From contig JAFVBF010000036.1 of NCBI GenBank assembly GCA_017480145.1, forward strand, positions 1 through 64,000: a DNA stretch of 64,000 nt, written 5' to 3'. Positions 60,280-64,000 of this stretch are shown piece by piece. This DNA comes from Bacteroidales bacterium (GTDB lineage: Bacteria; Bacteroidota; Bacteroidia; Bacteroidales; P3). The stretch's first letter is position 1; each line of letters starts with the position of its first letter. Position numbers and translations under genes: made by a program. The notes below the pieces were generated by a model. The model ran no database searches. It saw only the letters and a list, made by a program, of their open reading frames with translations, and was not told the origin of the DNA.

Positions 60280-61628
60280 CGTCTTACGATTTCGGCAAGA
60301 GCAAGGCGACCGACGGTCTGCTGTTCGCCACTCTGCATATTTTTGACAGTCACCGTATCATTGGAAATTTCTGCCTCGCCCACGAAAACCACAAAAGGAA
60401 TGCCCTTGCGGTTTGCATAATCCATCTGTTTCTTCATTTTGGCGGCATCCGGATAGACCAATGCACTAATGCCCTCGCTCCTGAGTTGCGAAGCACAGCG
60501 CATGGCGTAGGACTGCTCCTGGCTACCAAAATTGATAAACAACACCTGCGCTGCCTGCGAAAGATCGGACGGAAATTTGTCCAACTCGGTAAGGACATCA
60601 TAGATGCGATCGGCGCCAAAGGAGATGCCTACCCCTGAGACATTAGGCATACCGAAAATGCCAGTAAGATTGTCGTAACGTCCCCCTCCGCAAATACTGC
60701 CAATAGACACATTGTTAGCCTTAACCTCGAAGATAGCCCCAGTGTAGTAGTTGAGTCCACGAGCCAAAGTGAGGTCAAGTTCGACAGAGCAAGAGATATC
60801 AGAATCGTCTATATAGCCAAACAATTCGCGCATCTCATCAACCCCCTTCAGCCCGGTCTCATTACCTGCAAACATAGCCTGGAGCCGAGCAAGTTTATCC
60901 TGCACAGTGCCGCCGAGTTCAAACACAGGGTTGAGAGCCATCACCTGAGCCTCTGTGAGACCACGATCGAGCAATTCCTCACAAACCTTGTCACGTCCTA
61001 TTTTGTCCAGTTTGTCAATGGCTACCGTGATATCCACCAGTTTGTCTGGAGCACCCACCAAATCGGCAATGCCAGCCAAAATCTTGCGGTTGTTGATTTT
61101 TAGTGTAACCGACACCCCCAGACGGCGAAACACGCGGTCTATCATCTGTACAAGTTCCAATTCATTAAGCAGCGACTCGCTGCCAATCATGTCAGCATCA
61201 CACTGGTAAAACTCCCTGTAACGACCTTTCTGCGGACGATCGGCACGCCACACTGGCTGCAACTGATAGCGGCGGAACGGCAAGACAAGATCGTCACGAT
61301 GTTGCACCACAAAGCGGGCGAAAGGCACCGTGAGATCGTAGCGCAGGCCGCGTTCGCAAATTTGGGAAGCCACCTTGCGATGGTCCTGGCCAAAATCGAC
61401 ATCCTTCATGAAGTCACCCGAATTGAGCACCTTGAAAAGCAATTTGTCGCCCTCCTCGCCATATTTCCCCATAAGGGTAGAAAGATTCTCCATGGCTGGA
61501 GTTTCGATAGGCTCAAAAGCAAAAAGCTTGAAGACATCACGGATGACATCAAAAATATAATTACGGCGCGCCATCTCTCGTGGCAGAAAGTCGCGCGTAC
61601 CCTTAGGGATAGAACACTTCATAGACAT
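60276..61628 (-). CDS. hisS: Histidine--tRNA ligase
   Basis: A class II synthetase of 450 residues. Seen are [20 protein letters not shown] (N-terminus), motif 2 [25 protein letters not shown] in part ([20 protein letters not shown]), the histidine A motif [15 protein letters not shown], and motif 3 [13 protein letters not shown] ... [11 protein letters not shown], followed by the anticodon-binding domain. The start is [10 protein letters not shown] at 61628 or MKCSIPKG at 61622; the frame extends further but without family sequence. Confidence 0.95.
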   Translation of the reverse strand: MSMKCSIPKGTRDFLPREMARRNYIFDVIRDVFKLFAFEPIETPAMENLSTLMGKYGEEGDKLLFKVLNSGDFMKDVDFGQDHRKVASQICERGLRYDLTVPFARFVVQHRDDLVLPFRRYQLQPVWRADRPQKGRYREFYQCDADMIGSESLLNELELVQMIDRVFRRLGVSVTLKINNRKILAGIADLVGAPDKLVDITVAIDKLDKIGRDKVCEELLDRGLTEAQVMALNPVFELGGTVQDKLARLQAMFAGNETGLKGVDEMRELFGYIDDSDISCSVELDLTLARGLNYYTGAIFEVKANNVSIGSICGGGRYDNLTGIFGMPNVSGVGISFGADRIYDVLTELDKFPSDLSQAAQVLFINFGSQEQSYAMRCASQLRSEGISALVYPDAAKMKKQMDYANRKGIPFVVFVGEAEISNDTVTVKNMQSGEQQTVGRLALAEIVRR

Positions 61629-61708
61629 ACAGAATTTTGTGGCATTGTGGAGCGATATGAGGTTAAGCACAACACGTTAGACCACGGCAATACCAATTTT
61701 CAATCGGA

Positions 61709-61716
61709 CAAAAATA
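61709..61716 (-). promoter_or_regulatory. -7 promoter element of hisS
   Basis: TATTTTTG on the minus strand, about 80 bases upstream of the hisS start. Confidence 0.5.
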
Positions 61717-61938
61717 CATATTATTTTTCAGTATTAGAACGAGTTGTCCATTTTGTCTATCTTTTTTTTGCACACCACCCGTTAGAAGCACCCACCGCAT
61801 CGCTATACCATCGTATTTGATGTATTCAAGCCTCTGGCATGACACATACACCCGAACTTCAGCCTCATACTACCAGAAGATGCTTATGCTGACATGCTGA
61901 ACGCACGAAAATCATATGTAGAACTCTGAAAATATACG

Positions 61939-61946
61939 TAATTTTG
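61939..61946 (+). promoter_or_regulatory. -7 promoter element of the DUF4271 gene
   Basis: TAATTTTG, 39 bases upstream of the GTG at 61986. The 357-base interval 61629-61985 holds this and the hisS promoter and nothing else recognisable. Confidence 0.5.
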
Positions 61947-61985
61947 CAATTTGCCACTCATAGGCCGAATCACACATAGACACCT

Positions 61986-63062
61986 GTGAATCAACCCAAT
62001 CCAACACAAAATTCAACTAATGCACTCAACAGTATGGCCTCCACCATACCTCAGCAGCATTCGTTGTCGGCACCCGAGGTTATCCCCATGGAAATGCTGC
62101 CCCAACAGGAGCTATCGGCAGAGAGTTCTGACACTATCTGCATAGCGAAATTGGATAGCATCCACGCTGACAGTATGGCATCGATTCAGATGACACAACT
62201 GCATCCATACGTGGCGGCCCCCATGGCAGACACCCTCGACATAGGAACTTTGAGGTTCTGTCCCAACTGCTTTGTCGAGCCAACGATGTCCGGGATGCCT
62301 CTTGAGCACAATAGTGTCGATAGTTCTTCCAACACCATCGACACCATCATAACCCACAACAGCCTATTCGCTGGACACGAATTACAGGTCGTCAACGACG
62401 CGCCCCTGCCACGGAGTGCCAACCATACCGATGGCTGGATGACCGTAGGGACCATACTGCTCGCCATTACGGCATACCTATATCTATACTCACATCGACT
62501 GAAAATCACCCAAGTGATTAAAGCGATTTTCAGCCAAAGTTATTTTGAATTTATCCAACGGGAAAAAATGATGCATCATGCCATCCATTTCCTGACTCCC
62601 ACCATTCTCTGCGCCATCACTTTGGCATTCTATAGCCTTGCACTCCACCAAACCTATCCAGAGACCAATAGCATTTCGGCAGCATGGGAAGTGCTACTAT
62701 TGGCTATAGGGGGCTTCCTATTGCTGGTGATACGCAACGGACTCATTGTTTTTTTAGGGCAAGTGTTCGACAACCGAACCGCAACGTCCAGGCATATTCG
62801 CATCAGCCAGCTATGCCAATTGATGCTAAGCATCGTGATGATGCCTCTACTACTGTTACGCTACAGCATGCACCTCACTGCGGAGCTTTACATCCAACTG
62901 ATTTCCATACCCATAGCAATCATCTTACTCATTGACTTCATTAGAGGGGTCTTAATAATTTTAACACACCCCCAAAAGACCAATTTCTATTTAATTTTTT
63001 ATCTTTGCAGCGTTGAAATAGGCCCTGCAATCGTGCTTGCAAAAATGTTTATTTCGCAGTAA
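61986..63062 (+). CDS. DUF4271 family membrane protein
   Basis: A 358-residue protein: a non-conserved, serine/threonine-rich N-terminal region (1-about 145) and a C-terminal DUF4271 domain with about seven membrane helices (TDGWMTVGTILLAITAYLYL through KTNFYLIFYLCSVEIGPAIV). DUF4271 genes commonly precede hemD in Bacteroidales, as here (30-base gap), but no function is known. The start is a GTG that gives the longest frame; an ATG at 62034 would remove 16 residues. Confidence 0.82.
   Translation: MNQPNPTQNSTNALNSMASTIPQQHSLSAPEVIPMEMLPQQELSAESSDTICIAKLDSIHADSMASIQMTQLHPYVAAPMADTLDIGTLRFCPNCFVEPTMSGMPLEHNSVDSSSNTIDTIITHNSLFAGHELQVVNDAPLPRSANHTDGWMTVGTILLAITAYLYLYSHRLKITQVIKAIFSQSYFEFIQREKMMHHAIHFLTPTILCAITLAFYSLALHQTYPETNSISAAWEVLLLAIGGFLLLVIRNGLIVFLGQVFDNRTATSRHIRISQLCQLMLSIVMMPLLLLRYSMHLTAELYIQLISIPIAIILLIDFIRGVLIILTHPQKTNFYLIFYLCSVEIGPAIVLAKMFISQ
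63000..63007 (+). promoter_or_regulatory. Internal promoter element upstream of hemD
   Basis: TATCTTTG lies inside the last part of the DUF4271 gene, 85 bases before the hemD ATG. No clear TTTG partner is seen. Confidence 0.45.
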
Positions 63063-63092
63063 GACAGAGTATTTAGCAAATGAAATTGTAGT

Positions 63093-64000
63093 ATGAAACT
63101 GAAAAAGATTCTCATTTCGCAACCTAAGCCCACCGACATTGAACAGTCCCCGTACCGCAATTTAGTCAAGAAATACAACATAGAACTTACTTTTTTCAAA
63201 TTTTTTGATGTCGTAGGTGTCACGGCCTCCGAGTTTCGTAAAAGCCGAATACATTTAAGCGACTATACTGCCGTAATATTCAACAGCAAAAATGCAGTTG
63301 ACAACTACTTCCGTCTGGCCAAAGAACTGAGAGAGTCTATATCGGACAGCATGAAGTATTTCTGCACGTCGGAGTCCATTGCCAACTACCTTCAGACCTA
63401 CATACAATATCGCAAGCGCAAAGTCTTTTTTGGACAGCAGTATCTGAGCGACCTGCTGGACATTATGTATAAGCACAAAGAGGAGAATTACTTATTCCCT
63501 TGTTCAGAAGACAAGATGAGTGATTTCACGAAGCAGTTGGACAAGGCCAAGTTCAAATATACCCGGGCCATGATGTATTATTCGCAGCCCAAAGACCTGA
63601 GCCAGTTCAACCTAAAAGACTTCGACATGATTGTGCTCTTCTCGCCCAACGGAGTGAAAGCCTTGAAACAAAGTTTTCCCGACCTTAAAAGCGGAGACAT
63701 CACCATTGGCGCACTGGGATCCACAACCCATGCGGCCCTGACCGCAGCAGGCCTCAATTTGGACGTGGCAGCCCCTACCAAGACCTCTCCCTCAATGGCT
63801 ATGGCTATTGAGAACTACATACTCGGCAAAGAGCAGGGACAGGTAATTGTTCCCAAAACCATAGCCGCAACCAAGTCCAAAGCCATAGAACCCAGCAAAC
63901 GCAGTGCAGCAGCAACTGCCAACAGCACAACCCCTGTCAAGAAAACCCGTTCGGTGATTGCCGATAAAGCCAAATACAAGCAGCTGCAAGAGGAGCGTAA
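63093..64000 (+). CDS. hemD: Uroporphyrinogen-III synthase, partial (runs off the right edge)
   Basis: At least 302 codons from ATG 63093 without a stop. HemD cyclises hydroxymethylbilane to uroporphyrinogen III in tetrapyrrole synthesis. The sequence starts MKLKKILISQPKPTDIEQSP and shows the bi-lobed HemD text: AVIFNSKNAVDNYFRLAKEL in the first part, MIVLFSPNGVKALKQSFPDL and IGALGSTTHAALTAAGL in the second. After the catalytic fold (about 250 residues) a lysine/alanine-rich tail continues (SKRSAAATANSTTPVKKTRS), an extension I recall in Bacteroidales HemD proteins. The end of the gene is outside the window. Confidence 0.9.
   Translation, partial: MKLKKILISQPKPTDIEQSPYRNLVKKYNIELTFFKFFDVVGVTASEFRKSRIHLSDYTAVIFNSKNAVDNYFRLAKELRESISDSMKYFCTSESIANYLQTYIQYRKRKVFFGQQYLSDLLDIMYKHKEENYLFPCSEDKMSDFTKQLDKAKFKYTRAMMYYSQPKDLSQFNLKDFDMIVLFSPNGVKALKQSFPDLKSGDITIGALGSTTHAALTAAGLNLDVAAPTKTSPSMAMAIENYILGKEQGQVIVPKTIAATKSKAIEPSKRSAAATANSTTPVKKTRSVIADKAKYKQLQEER

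Noticed and set aside
1..64000. Avoidance of GATATC as a sign of long-term EcoRV-type restriction
   Set aside because: At least nine GATATC sites were noticed (for example 2485, 3637, 6960, 10744, 15471, 17443, 29455, 60795, 61029), so there is no evident strong depletion in this window; a proper count against expectation was not made.
1..64000. tRNA, rRNA, CRISPR arrays, insertion sequences or prophage genes
   Set aside because: No tRNA-like T-loop with matching arms, regular spacer-repeat array, transposase, integrase or phage structural gene was seen. The GGGTTCCATACC text near 39360 recalls a T-loop but lacks the purine and the other arms.

Overview
The window is most likely chromosomal DNA of an anaerobic member of the Bacteroidota, order Bacteroidales. 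The support is: about a dozen promoters with the Bacteroidota -7 element TAnnTTTG (often TATCTTTG), some with a TTTG element 19-21 bases upstream; a type IX secretion component (PorZ); families largely confined to this phylum (DUF4301, DUF1573, DUF3078, DUF4271, LemA plus TPM); and anaerobe enzymes (2-oxoacid:ferredoxin oxidoreductase, flavodiiron protein, reverse rubrerythrin). I cannot name a genus. No rRNA, tRNA, CRISPR array, IS element or prophage is visible.

Layout. 1-8.1 kb: 5' part of secD(F), radC, a cyclophilin-pheS pair, a small lipoprotein with a DUF4301 protein, and the lemA-TPM pair. 8.1-15.6 kb: a tiny 44-codon transcription unit, an outer-membrane protein, a YqiA-like esterase/NUDIX pair, a tyrosine phosphatase overlapping a Gpi18-like glycosyltransferase, a GH5-like lipoprotein and an acyltransferase. 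15.9-26.3 kb: a double-domain M16 peptidase, an MFS transporter with a palindromic promoter, a 1002-residue coiled-coil surface protein, and a four-subunit 2-oxoacid:ferredoxin oxidoreductase operon. 26.6-36.1 kb: a DUF1573 protein, an aminotransferase, a Gre-like protein, a HAD phosphatase, a phospholipid module (GtrA-PlsC fusion diverging from LuxR regulator, phospholipase-D-type synthase and CDP-alcohol transferase), and urocanate hydratase. 36.2-39.1 kb: a likely metal-handling locus (Cys/His-rich secreted protein, TonB-dependent receptor, periplasmic HMA protein).

39.6-48 kb is one long minus-strand operon: conserved hypothetical, gmk, mreC, mreD, porZ, recO and a subtilisin-like protease that ends in a predicted outer-membrane barrel. 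It places nucleotide metabolism, cell shape, type IX secretion and recombination under shared transcription. 48.2-53.8 kb: a DUF3078 protein, a DUF2156-GNAT fusion, a short-chain dehydrogenase and glmS.

53.9-57.5 kb: a flavodiiron protein and a reverse rubrerythrin (oxygen, peroxide or NO defence) are separated by a restriction-modification system of the EcoRV family. Its methyltransferase is intact, but the endonuclease reading frame is broken twice by one-base shifts at A-tracts, while catalytic and DNA-recognition residues remain. The window ends with lpxK, a hisS/coiled-coil protein pair, a DUF4271 protein and a hemD gene that runs off the edge.

The observations most worth following are the EcoRV-like system with its A8 slippery tract, the protease-barrel fusion in the porZ operon, the 44-codon transcription unit, and the palindromic promoters.
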